The notes beneath the pieces are model-generated. The model made no database searches. It was not told where the DNA came from and was given only the letters and a program-made list of their open reading frames with translations. A stretch of 64,000 nucleotides of DNA from contig NC_135258.1 in assembly GCF_964204865.1 (NCBI RefSeq), forward strand, positions 8,423,001 through 8,487,000, written 5' to 3'. Position 1 is the first letter of the stretch, and every line of letters starts with the position of its first letter. The translations under genes were made by a program, and so were the position numbers. Positions 50,880 to 62,300 of the stretch are shown piece by piece. The stretch comes from Styela clava. Its lineage: Eukaryota; Chordata; Ascidiacea; Stolidobranchia; Styelidae.

Positions 50880-53800
50880 CATCTTACGGACAAAGATGTC
50901 GGAATCAAAACGAAGTCCTCATAAAATGAGGACCGGGTTATTGGAAATTTAATAAACGACTGATTGGATTTTATCCAGAGAATTGAATCAATATTTAAGG
51001 CATGGCAATTAAACTAAGTAACTTTGATAATGCTGAAGAAGGAGCTTTTTGGAACACATGTATATCCAAAATAAGAATATGGGCAACTCATTGTAGTAAA
51101 ATAAAAAAAGAAACAGTTATCAATGGGAAGATTAATTACTAGTAAAATACAGAGAAAATACAGGGAAATGCAAGATAGAAAACGAAGAGACTCTTCAAAC
51201 AATACGTGACACAGAATTAGAAATTATGAAGTATTAATTCAGTGATTTCCCTACACCCCCCCCCCCCCCCCCCCTATAGGGGGTGAACACCCCCCCTAAA
51301 ATTTCAAACACCCCCCCTAATTTTGAGGTGCGATTCCACACTGAGGGGTTCTAAACCGCAGTCTGCGGGCCAATTACGGCCCGCGTGACGATTTAAAATG
51401 GCCCGCCGAACTTGAGTGAAATAGTTTAACCCTTCATGTGGTACCTTTTGAGTTTTAGATACCGTCTATTGTTACATCATTATCACAGTTTAAGCACGTT
51501 TATTTCGTAACAATTGAATTATTCCGGTATCTTATGTATACGTATGGGTATTAGGATTACACACTGCAGTATTTTAGATATCAGCCGTATTTTAAGAAAG
51601 CTTAAAGATGTCACAAAACGAAAACTAGGCACTGAAAACAGACTTTTTTTAGATGAATGACAGCGTTGTTTATTTCTTTATTGAAAAGAATCAAACTTCA
51701 GCGATTTGTCTTCTTACCAACAAAATATTTCGGTTCTGAAGGAATACAACATTATGATCAGTTGACGAGCTTATTCCAAAATTTAATTCATACAAAAGTC
51801 AAACAAACATGTTCAAAAAAATTAGAAATGTGTAACAAAACAAGCCATAACTAGCCATTCATACAATGCCAGATGAGCAAGTAACTTCATTAGTCACTAT
51901 CAGTTGCAACTTGCAAATTACTTGTTGAAACGTAGTAATATATATTTACGGTTGAAAGCCGTGCTTGTTATCTATTCCCCGGGAATTCTATCAGCTAAAT
52001 ATTATATTTATTGATTTCATTACATAACAAACTGCGATGTTAGGTGTATCTAAAATCAAGCTTAGAGCCTATTTTGGTGCCTATTTCTCAAAATTTTCTC
52101 AGGGCGCTTGAGCGTGTCGTCCCGCACTTTTCCTCGCTCCCTTTTTCTGGCCCTACAATTACATTCTGCTGTGGATTTTTGCTCGCGTCAATCAACTTGG
52201 GGGGCCCCCATGTAGCCTACATCGTTTCTTAAATACATACCATTTTTTTAAGAATACAAATAGCCTAGTTTTATATCTAACAGCAAATTATTTACCACCC
52301 CCTAAATTTTTAAACACCCCCCCTAAAAAGAAAAGCTGGGGAACATACTGAGTATTATAAACATAAATCGAAGGGGCAATAATTAGGGCAAGAGTTAAAT
52401 GTTGAATATTTGTTAAATTTAGAGAAGTCCAAAGGTATAAAGCAAAAATTTTCAAGAAAGCCTGACAATACTTTAGTTTACACATGTGATGGATTTCAGG
52501 AAAAGCAAGTAAAATTTTATAAAAAGCTTTATCAGAGTGATGAAAATTCGAACATTTATTGTCAAAATCTTTTGTTAAATAATTCAAATCAGCAAAAAGT
52601 GTCAAACGAGCAAAAACAAGAACTGCTAAGCGAATTAACAGAAGAAGAATTAGAATAAGCTTTCAAACAAATGAAGTCAAATAAATCCCTTGGTCTGGAT
52701 GGTCTAACAAAAGTTTGGAAACAATTTCGCCCAATACTTGTGCTAATTTATAATAGTTATCTTAAACAATCGTGGCTGTCTCAGAACACAAGTCTTGGTT
52801 TAATAACTTTAATATATAAAAAAGGATATAAAAATAAAATGAAAAATGGACACTTATTACGCTACTTAATTTCGAATATAAATTAAATAAATTAAAATAA
52901 TATAATAATAATAAATCTCAAAATATTAAAAAAAAACTTGAAATTTGGCAATTATTTGATTAGATGGGTAACGCCAATGCAAAAATAATAACAAATGGAT
53001 ATTTATCGAAATAATTCAGTATACCACGAGTTAGACAAGGTTGTCCCCTTGCCCCACCTTTATATATAAATAACGTCCGAATTGTTAGCATCCAACATTC
53101 GATGCAATTATAGGTTTTCGAAATCGTACAGGTACTAGGGTAAAATATAAAGGTTTTGCGGATGACACTATTGTCACATTAAAAAGTTTATCCTCTATAG
53201 ACGAGATATTAAAATAGAAAGCTACAGGCTCAAGAATAAATATTCCAAAATGCAACATAACGTTGTGCGGATCAGCAAAACGGCTAAACATAGGGCCATC
53301 ATACAGGGGTATTCAAATTGAGAATGAGCTGAATATTTTAGGAGACTTTGTAGGAAACAGTATTGTATCGCGGGATAAAAACTGGTTGAAAATCATTAAC
53401 TCTATTCAAATTGTAGTAAATTTGTGGCAGGGGCGAAATTCATTGATGATAGTAAAAATTATTATTGTCGAATCATCAATGTTGTCTTAGGTGTGGCACA
53501 TTGCCAATTAGGAAATTATGCCAGAAAACTTCATTCAAAAATCAAATATGAACTCCCAAATAAGTACAAAATTCTAAGTTGGAAAATTTTGCCTATTCTA
53601 CCCACAGGAGACAAATTAAAATATTGGTTCGATGATGAAAATGGAAAATGTGTATATATATATTTTGTAATGAAAATGAAGAAACCTGCATGCATTTCTT
53701 TTGGTATTTTGATTGGATATTAGACTTTTGGCAGTGGTGCAATATAAGGGAAATCAATTGTGAGGTAATTATTTCTAATAATATTCATAGTGAAGAGGAA

Positions 53801-53960
53801 TCAATCATTCAATGTGGAAAATCGGCCATATGGGAATTGAGGAATAGTGTCAAATATGATGATGTATTCCAAATGCAATGTAACTTAAAGGCTATTTTTA
53901 AATGTAAACTCCTAGGTGTAATTAGATTAATGATTAATTTCGGCGGTCCCTGTTGAACCA
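50880..53960 (+). mobile_element. decayed LINE (non-LTR retrotransposon), L1/Tx1-like layout
   Basis: Broken reading frames follow the order of a LINE ORF2. The end of an endonuclease-like domain lies at about 50900-50950 (RTGLLEI); then a basic coiled region 51000-51235 (ETVING, REMQDRKRRD). After an insertion (51240-52350) come 52380-52670 (LEKSKGIKQKF, then EELE, a stop, and MKSNKSLGLDGLTK), the RT fingers ITLIYKKG, then RVRQGCPLAPPLY near 53025, the catalytic FADDT near 53155, and a C-terminal Cys-His motif near 53650-53710 (CNENEETCMHFF). Many stops and frameshifts; non-functional. Ends are approximate. Confidence 0.8.
51240..52350. mobile_element. hAT-like element inserted in the LINE
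   Basis: Opens CAGTGATTTCCCTACACCCC and closes (complement) CAGTATGTTCCCCAGCTTTT. Both edges carry CACCCCCCCTAAA-type blocks, and there is a run of 19 C at 51256-51274. Flanks AGTATTAATT and AGTATTATAA resemble an 8-bp duplication with small changes. The LINE frame resumes on the other side. The interior shows another GC-rich end near 51340-51410 (GCGGGCCAATTACGGCCCGC). Confidence 0.6.
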
Positions 53961-54391
53961 CCTTCATTCATTCGTGCATGCCGTGCCTCGAATCAACGCG
54001 ATATCGCGTAATTAATTTCGTCCGGGATTGCCAAGAATGACGGTGATAAGACCTGATAATTGGAGAAGAAGTGCACCCATAAATCGTTTTGTTAATATGT
54101 TGTTGGACAAAGTCGTTTTATTATTTTGTTGTTCTCGTTTTTTATGTTAGAATTTTCCTTCTTATAGTTGTGAAAAAATCGCATTTCCCTTTAATTAGGC
54201 TACAGGACCCTGGACCGATTGCTTTGAAATTTTCAGTGGTAAAGATTGTATTTTTTGCTAGAAGGCTATTACTTTTATCTATTTTAAATATTTCTGTGAG
54301 CTACATGGGATTAGTTTTTTGTATGACGTCATCAAAATTTGCGCATATTGTGGCGGTGCCACGAACGCATATCTATATATAATTCACTTTC

Positions 54392-54890
54392 CTATGAATT
54401 GCTTTCGACATCCTCATTCTCGAAAATCAACTTTTCCCTTATGTCTATACGTATACTGTGGTTTTTGCAGTCGACACAAAACAAAAATTCTGTGCAATTT
54501 TGGTTATTTTTGACACATATGCATAAATTATTTTGACACCTATATTTCTTACACTTGCAGTTTGCCAACTCCATAACTGATTTGGATCCATCAAGTTAAT
54601 CCGCAAAACACCATCATCAAAACCCCATTCATGGCCAATAGGTGGGGGAATAATTGGCTTCGGTTCTAGACAACAGTAATTTGCCCTCAGAACATGCTTC
54701 TGTAGTGAATCATTGTTGGGTGTGAGAGTATAATCCATATGTTTGCCGGTTTTGGAAAGGCGTGCCCTTGTATCATTTACATTTTTTATATCCTCTTTAT
54801 ACAGTGATAGAACAAATTCTTCAGTTTTATTTATAGATGCCCCGTTAAACTCAAAAGATCTTCATAGTTGAGAAAAAAGCTTAATGAGTT
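54392..54890 (-). pseudogene. broken copy of a repetitive gene with a cysteine-rich tail
   Basis: On the minus strand: FEFNGASINKTEEFVLSLY, then KEDIKNVNDTRARLSKTGK, then NDSLQKHVLRANY, then PIIPPPIGHEWGF, then after a one-base frame change ELANCKCKKYRCQNNLC and CTEFLFCVDCKN. I recall this pattern (VN..R, L..H..RANY, P.P.GHGW, C.CKK.C...C.C.K...CTE.C.C..C) from a multi-copy family of uncharacterised invertebrate proteins; the function is unknown to me. An in-frame stop lies just upstream (QL, stop, RSFEFNG). The rest of the gene is not found. Confidence 0.6.
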
Positions 54891-56957
54891 TCAAGTCTTC
54901 CAACATCAGTGCGATGGGAAGTTTCAAGTTTAGAAGAATGCCAAAGAATTTCAATATGAATAGCCATCTAAGCTGTTTGCAACTGTTATGATTTTCATAT
55001 ACCTTTTTCGATCCATTTTATTCTTACAGGTATAGCGCTGATCGCAGCAGCGACGATAGCCTGCGTTAGGTTGGATTGGTAGAACATTGGTGGCGTTTTC
55101 TTTGTAGTGCAGTATCTGAAATGACGAATAAAATCATATTTGACACAACATAAAAATACCATTAAATACTTCTTATACTGCACATGGAATTTCATCTGAT
55201 GTACTACAGTCCTGCAGTGTTTTCATGCTAGACTATATCTACACTGATCTAGATGAATCGCACAGTTTGAAATGTCTTGTATTTTTTAAAACATCAACTG
55301 TCAGCCTACAACTTGATACATTATTTCTCACCTCTCAATCGCTTAATATCTTCAAGACGGCCTAACATCAGTAAAATTGGTTATTTTCTTTCTTCCTCGC
55401 AAACGTGCATTACAAAAACGGTCATTATTTTCCGAAGCAAATATGCTGTAGTAGCCTATATAGTAGTATAAGTCTGCTGAATATTCAAGAATCGTCATTA
55501 AATTAATCATGTACCTTTCATACAATCATAAAAATACCGTATCGTTGTTTGTGGCATATCTTTCAAGGTATAGTATAACCTTTCGCCGCACAGTACTTAT
55601 TTAAAAACGTTATATGAGCTAGTGATGAACTAAAATTGCTATTAGGATCTAAGGGTGTTTAATAACTTACTCATAGTTTTTAATAGCGTCTTAGCATAAC
55701 TTAACTAATACCTAAAAGCCGCCATCGGCTGATCAAATTTTAATTGTTCCGTCATGCAGAAGTCACCGATCATTGGCCAATGTTGCCCAGAGAATATAGG
55801 ACAGATGGTAGCACCATTGAGGTGTATATAACCCATTGAGGTGTATATATACACCTCAATGATATAACCCAAGGGGTAGCACATATTTCTTTCAGTAAAG
55901 GCGTCTTTTTTGTAAAACGTGCAACTTTTGGAAATGGGAACAAGATATTATTTGTTACTAAATTTCTAAGGAACATTTTGATATTATTTCCAAGTAGTCC
56001 TCCTATGTGCGCTACGAAACTGAAAGATAAACGGCTTCGTCTCGCGGCCTAAGGCGAACGATCATTTCAGCACTGTGAAATAAGCGACATGGCGGCGAAT
56101 AGTAATCTTAGCATAAAGCTATCGAGCAAACAGAATTTATTGAAATACAGTATTGTGTCCGACGTGTACTAATTTAATAAGTTGTGTATTTTATAGCATT
56201 GTTAGTTATGTGATTAATACATAATATACTTTTGCAAAAATTATCTTGACATGCGCTTCTGGAGGTTCCCGACTCCCCACAATGATATGGCAATACTGTA
56301 AATGTAATATATAGGTTTCTAATTTTTTAACCTCAGTTTTTATATGTAATTTTAAAACGAAATAATAACCAGTAATAACTGTATTTTACAACACCTCGAG
56401 AGATTTAATCTTTGATTGATAGAATTTAAAATTAATCTATCGCATAATCCGGCACACCACCACAATAATCGATCACGTGATGCTATTGGTCAGCTGTGCG
56501 TGACAAATCAGATGGTTTGTTTATTTGTTTTCTAGCTTTCTGTCGCTAACAACGCCATTTTTTGAAGTATAGCAGGTGTTTAGGACTTCTACTGAATTAG
56601 AACGGCGTTTTTCTTATGGGATCGAGCTTTTTTGATTATATACTTCAACTATAGCTTTATTTCATGTTTATTCTGCAGATCTGATATATTTACATTCACT
56701 AATATTCAACATAACCAGTATTCAAGGAAAAGACAGAAACAGAAAAAGGGTCCGTACCGCTGTGGCTGACGTTCTTCTTGGAATAGATTGGAAACGAAAT
56801 TGATAAATTGTGACTGAGACGAGAATTTTGTTCATTACTTCTTAATCTTCGACAGAAATTTTGGACTGCAAATTGAAGATTAATTTACAATTTTTCTGCA
56901 TGATTTTTGACAACAATTTCTAAACTTTTGTGATACTGTAGAAGATCTTGGAATACA
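54891..56957. other. intergenic, ARL3 upstream region
   Basis: No supported gene. A perfect 26-bp palindrome lies at 55835-55860, next to a partial direct copy at 55815-55834. The segment at about 56500-56957 should include the ARL3 promoter and 5'UTR; I saw no clear core element. Confidence 0.45.
55835..55860. repeat. 26-bp perfect palindrome
   Basis: ATTGAGGTGTATA followed directly by its reverse complement. The half-site ATTGAGGTGTATATAACCC also occurs 20 bp upstream as a direct repeat. Confidence 0.85.
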
Positions 56958-58943
56958 ATGGTGAGACATTAGAGCGTTATCGCTTTTACAAGTTATATAT
57001 TTTACTATTTATTTAATTTACTATGTATCCATATTTTGCTACAACTTTCAGGGGTTATTGAGTTATTTGAGGAAACTTAAATCTGACAGTGTCAAAGAGA
57101 TGCGGATACTTTTGCTTGGTCTTGATAATGCCGGTAAAACAACAATTTTGAAGAGTCTAGCTTCAGAAGATGTCACACACATTACCCCCACACAGGTATT
57201 AAATTTTATTGGTAATATCACAGCGGATAGGCACCTTTCTTCTTAGTTTATCTAATAGTAGGCTACGTAGTAATAATGATTCTAATAAATTCCCGAACAC
57301 AAGACTGAGTTTTGATTTACTGTAGCCTTGTTTGAAAATAATAATTCACAAATTCATGTGGACCTATAAGACATTTGGCCATAGATGGGCTGAATAAATA
57401 TCCATGGAAAAATACACACATATTTACATACTCAACCGGTCTAATTTTACCTAGCTGTCAGGAAAGCTTTTAAACCTATCTGTCTAAAGAGTACTATTAT
57501 ATGGGTTAACCAGTTGTGATGAATTTAATAATCATTTTAATGAAGACAGTAGATATTTATTTGTTGGTACTAGATGCACTTAATAATGTACCATAATATA
57601 CAGATATATCCTCGCCTAAAATATATGAACCAAGTGAGTTATGTTATAAAAAACTTTTGCAGGGTTTCAACATAAAAAGTGTTCAAACAAAAGGATTCAA
57701 ATTGAATGTGTGGGATATTGGTGGTCAAAGGAAAATCAGACCATATTGGAGAAATTATTTCGAAAACACGGATGTGCTGATTTATGTTGTGGATAGTGCT
57801 GATAGAACTCGATTAGAGGAAACAAATTTAGTGAGTAATATATTTTGTAGCAATAGGACTTCTACAATCTTAACTGATCTATGGATACATGTAGCATTTT
57901 ATCAACTATTAGTGATGCAAAACCAAATTTTTGAAGATTTTTCTTAGGGTCCCTTTATTTATTAAAATATGGAGATGTTGTTCCACCATCAGTTTGAGGT
58001 GTTCATCTTTATAGCCAAAATTGTAACAAAATTTTAGACTTTGTTTAATACATCCCTTAGGAAATTGATTAAAAATGGCTTAGGCTTTTCCAGCATATGA
58101 GTTATCAAATGGCTATATACAGTGGTGGAATTCAATTCAATTTTTTTGTCAGCCGGTTCTTTTCACCCGGTTCTGTTACAAAATGTTCGCTGATCTCGTA
58201 AAATTAGCGAACCGGCTGAATACAAAAAAACGATTTTGACATTTAGGAATTAATTTTGTAACATTTTCAATACCCTAAGGAATTGGAGGAGTTATTCAAT
58301 GAAGATAAGTTGTTGGGAGTTCCAGTTCTTGTCTATGCCAACAAGCAGGACTTATTACACTCAGCCAAGGCGTCAGAAGTAGCAGAGGGACTCGGACTGG
58401 CTAAATTACGAGATAGAAATTGGAATATACAAGGATGTTCAGCATTAAGCGGAGAAGGTCTTCAGGTACGACAAAATAGACATTGTGTTTGCCGAACTGT
58501 GACAGTGCTATGAATTATTTGTTACCTTATATATTATTTATTCATTGATACGCAAACTGACACAGCATAAGTAAATTGAGATGGAGCAATAAATATTAAG
58601 TTTCAACAACTACAGTAACCATTGATTGCAACCATGCCAGATGGTGTGTGGGCCTTGGGAAAGTTATTCTCTACTTAACAACATATTAGTATTCAAGTGA
58701 TTGGTTGTAGGTGGCTTCCACTAGTTTCTCTTTGCCTATATTGAAACTCCAATATGAGAATTTAAGCATAACTCGCACTCTGGCTTTTGTATCGTCCAAA
58801 CGTGTGCATGAATACTACACCAGAATACAAAGTAAGATTTCATCCCTAGCGTCGCACGAGTGAATATATTTTTTCTTAACTTATTCTCATAGGATGGCAT
58901 GGAATGGGTGATGAAGAATGTTACTAAACACAAGAAAAAGTGA
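56958..58943 (+). CDS. ARL3: ARL3, ADP-ribosylation factor-like GTPase 3
   Basis: Small GTPase that releases lipidated cargo from UNC119 and PDE6D carriers in cilia. Five coding exons: 56958-56960 (the ATG alone), 57052-57195, 57663-57830, 58280-58465, 58893-58943, all in phase, giving 183 aa against 182 in human ARL3. Motifs: [12 protein letters not shown] terminus; P-loop GLDNAGKTT; switch I HITPTQGFNIKS; switch [35 protein letters not shown]; a lysine-rich C-terminal end. The switch/interswitch sequence matches ARL3 rather than ARL2. The initiator codon is separated from the rest by an intron (ATG then gtgaga). Downstream it converges on COX15, 411 bp between stop codons. Confidence 0.95.
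58120..58219. mobile_element. short hAT-like fragment in ARL3 intron 3
   Basis: Starts CAGTGGTGGAATTCAATTC and contains the inverted pair AGCCGGTTCTTTTCACCCGG and GCGAACCGGCTGAA. The right boundary is uncertain. Confidence 0.45.
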
Positions 58944-59264
58944 ACAACCTTGTGCTTTTTGTTTAATTGTAAAATGGGACTTCAGGTTCAATCCAGCCAG
59001 TGGCATCCCTAGTTCTCCACCATCACTGCGTTTTGTAAAATCTGTACATCGTTTGTGCTCATTGTGCATATATATCTTGGTTCTTTATCAGACCGAATAT
59101 TTCTAAGTATTTGCTAGTTTATAGCAACAAACCTCCTTTCTGTACGTCTTGCTTTTTAAATTTATCGACATAACCTGCCTAAAAGTGTATATGGTGCTTT
59201 CAATGGTACATTAGGAAATGACATAATTGTATTTATATTTGCAAGCTGTAAAAAAATGCTGATA

Positions 59265-59273
59265 TTTATTAAA
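59265..59273. other. overlapping poly(A) signals for convergent ARL3 and COX15
   Basis: TTTATTAAA reads AATAAA on the minus strand (85 nt past the COX15 stop) and ATTAAA on the plus strand (about 325 nt past the ARL3 stop). I found no other AATAAA or ATTAAA on the plus strand between the ARL3 stop and this point. Use by both genes is an inference. Confidence 0.5.
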
Positions 59274-59354
59274 TTCAATATTATTTGTAGAATTCTGCCA
59301 TTCTTTTGTTTCTTCATCTGTGCATAGTCTCTGCGGTGGAATAGTCAGTTTTGC

Positions 59355-62300
59355 TTACTTAGGTACACGTCTCAGCTCATGAGCCAGCCATGTCGTGAAT
59401 GATAGGAGAGTAAGAGACCCTGATTGATGCATGGCCGCTGTAGATGTTGGAACATAAGTCAGCAAAGTTGTTACTCCCAACAGTACCTAGAGATATGTTA
59501 GAAAACTGTAACCAGATCTTCATTACTGAACAAGGCGCACCAGCACTAATTGCTGAAGGCAAGAGGCAAGCACCTCTGTTTACCTTAAGTGTGCGGGGAT
59601 ATGGACCATTTAGTGATATAACTACCCGCATAAATTTCTCCAAAATCAAATAAGCGGCCATCTACCCGCATAAATTTCTCCAAAATCAAATAAGCGGCCA
59701 TAATTTGCAGTTTTACACACTTTGCTCTTTCCAAGGATAAACAAATTTTTTTAGGCAATTCCACATTATAATGATTTATAGTCTCGGCAGCTCTTTGGCA
59801 CTCTAGTAGCCACCCATAACATCTCTTGGAGACGAATCACTGAGTGGGGGCACTTCACCTTGATTTGGGGAAATTTCCTCATGAAAAATTATTATACAAT
59901 TTATAAGATTTAATTTAACAACAACTCACCTGAATAAAAGCCATTCCCAGCATAAAATTAGATGCAAGTATGGCGCGTGAATGGACACCTGAAGATCTTC
60001 GTACCATATACCACATACTCATGACTGATGCTAAACTAAGATGACCCTGCAAGATAAAATAATACCGGTGAAACTGTATCGAGGAGTCCAACAATCCCAT
60101 CCCAGGGGTAGGCAATTACTTTTTTGAGTGGGCCTATTACATTCATATAAAAGACTTGGTTACTGCGACGGAGGGCTAGAACTCGATATGAAAAACTATG
60201 AATAAAAAACAGTTTATTTACAACAGCTGGGCTAATGGTTATATAATAATAAGAAGCACTAAGTAACAATTCGGGTCATTATGACATTATTTTTATCGAC
60301 ATATTCAACAGAAATTCAACAGACACAAATGGGCCAGATGAAACACCTCAGTGGGCCATTTCCACGGATAGTAATATGCCCACTCCTGCCTTATCCCCAT
60401 AGGATGCAAAGCTGCACAGGTATCGGTGGTGCAGTGGCAAGCATGTTCTCAAAAAATCCATAACTGAATTAGTTTTGAATGAAATGGACTTACTAATATT
60501 CTATGATCGAACTGCACAGTGGTAGGATTTTCAAATATATTAAGCCATTTCGGGGTGAACGCTGTTAGGTCACTTGGTATCCACCTGTCTGCCATCTTGG
60601 GATATGAATTATATACAAGTCCTGCATCTAGACCAGCCACAAATGCACCTGGAGAACAAAACATGTGTTCAGAAGAAATCAAACAATAATCGAAGATATC
60701 TAGTGTATCCCAATCAGGCAGCTATCAAACATCGATATGCAAGCAAAAGGGTACTCCCGTCATGTGTGTACCGAGACAGGCCATAATTTTTTTCTGAATT
60801 TCCTTATTTCAGTTCTATTATGAGTTTGGGGACTGTCTGTGTTAGGCAAGTGAATATACCCCTTGCCCATAGGCTTCAGTCCCACAACTTGATGTAAAGT
60901 AGGCAAATAAAATTAGTTACCTCCATACTCGTACACACACTTCTGGAGATGCTATTGGCCTCAACTTCAATAATAAAAAAAACTTCAAAAACTAAAAATT
61001 CCAACCTGATAGAGCAGTAACAAAAACAAGGCTCATTAAGCCATATGCATGATATCGAAGCACCAATTTTCGCGTTGTTGATAAATTTAAAGACTTTTTG
61101 GAAAGTAATTGCGTTAATGACATCCATAGCATCCCAGTATAAAGTAGAAATGCTGAACCCAAGTGTGTAGCGAGTCTGTACTGGCTGACCCTCGGTACAT
61201 CTGAATCTGCAAACCTCTCTTCGAGTCCACTCTTAACCATGAACCAACCGATAAGTCCCTTGAAAAAGAGAAAATCTAGTTAAGGACCGACAAACACTTA
61301 ATTTAGAGTCAGAGTGGAGTGGAGCTGGAGTCTTATTTTCAAATTTTGCGAAAATGAAGTCGGAACTGCAAGCTTTCATTGGGTATAAAGGACGCAAATT
61401 TTCTACAGAAATTAAAGAAGATATAAAGTTTACTTAGATATAAAGTGTTCTTAAATGTCTATTAAAGAAGGTTAGCGAAAGTTTTGTTATAAATATTTGA
61501 TTTTCCCTGAGCAAGGGTCAGAGTGAAATTTTTTACGATATGGAGATATTTTGAAGCCAATTGTAAATGAACAGAAGATCTGGTAAAGTACTGGAAGCTG
61601 AACCAAAATTTTTGAAATCTGGTGACGCAGCTATGGTCAGACTTGTTCCAAGCAAACCAATGTGTGTCGAAGCGTTCAAGAATTATGCTCCGCTTGGTCG
61701 TTTCGCCGTCCGCGACATGCGACAGACTGTTGCTGTTGGAGTCATCAAGGAAACTACCAAAAAGACCGGGAATGTGAAAAAAACCAAGGCAGCAGCGAAG
61801 GTCAATAAAAAAGCAGGAGCCAAGAAGTGACTGGAAGCATCTGGCCCCCCATCAATTGTTTTTCAATTGTAAATTTTCCTAATTTCAGAGACCTGGTTCC
61901 AGATTCCCTTCTAAAAAATACTACCTGTGAAACAAGAAGAGTTCCCAGTAATCCTGACTTGATTTTCATTCCTCGATTTAACCAACCTTTCTTCCAGAAG
62001 TAAGCAAGTGGTAGAAGATAGACGACACCAATTAATCTTCCCCACATTCTATGACTGTATTCCATGTACCAGATAAATTTAAATTCTTTCAATGTCATAT
62101 CATGATTCAATCTGAAAATGTAAAAACTTGATTTTTAATATTAAACTAACCTAATGTTAGTCAAGTGAGGAATGTTTGGTTGGGTATCTCACAGGCTGAG
62201 AGCAAGTCATTTCTAGCCTCAGGTCAGCTTAATCATTGTTGGGTAGAAATCCTTAAAACCGAGTCACAAGTCAAGTCACAGGTCTTTCGAATCGCAGTCG

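Noticed and set aside
56958..58943. Assignment of the small GTPase as ARL2
   Set aside because: The interswitch and helix sequences ([26 protein letters not shown]) and the lysine-rich C terminus fit ARL3 better.
58736..59106. Small overlapping open frames near the ARL3 last exon
   Set aside because: They overlap the ARL3 terminal exon and 3'UTR in other frames, without family similarity.
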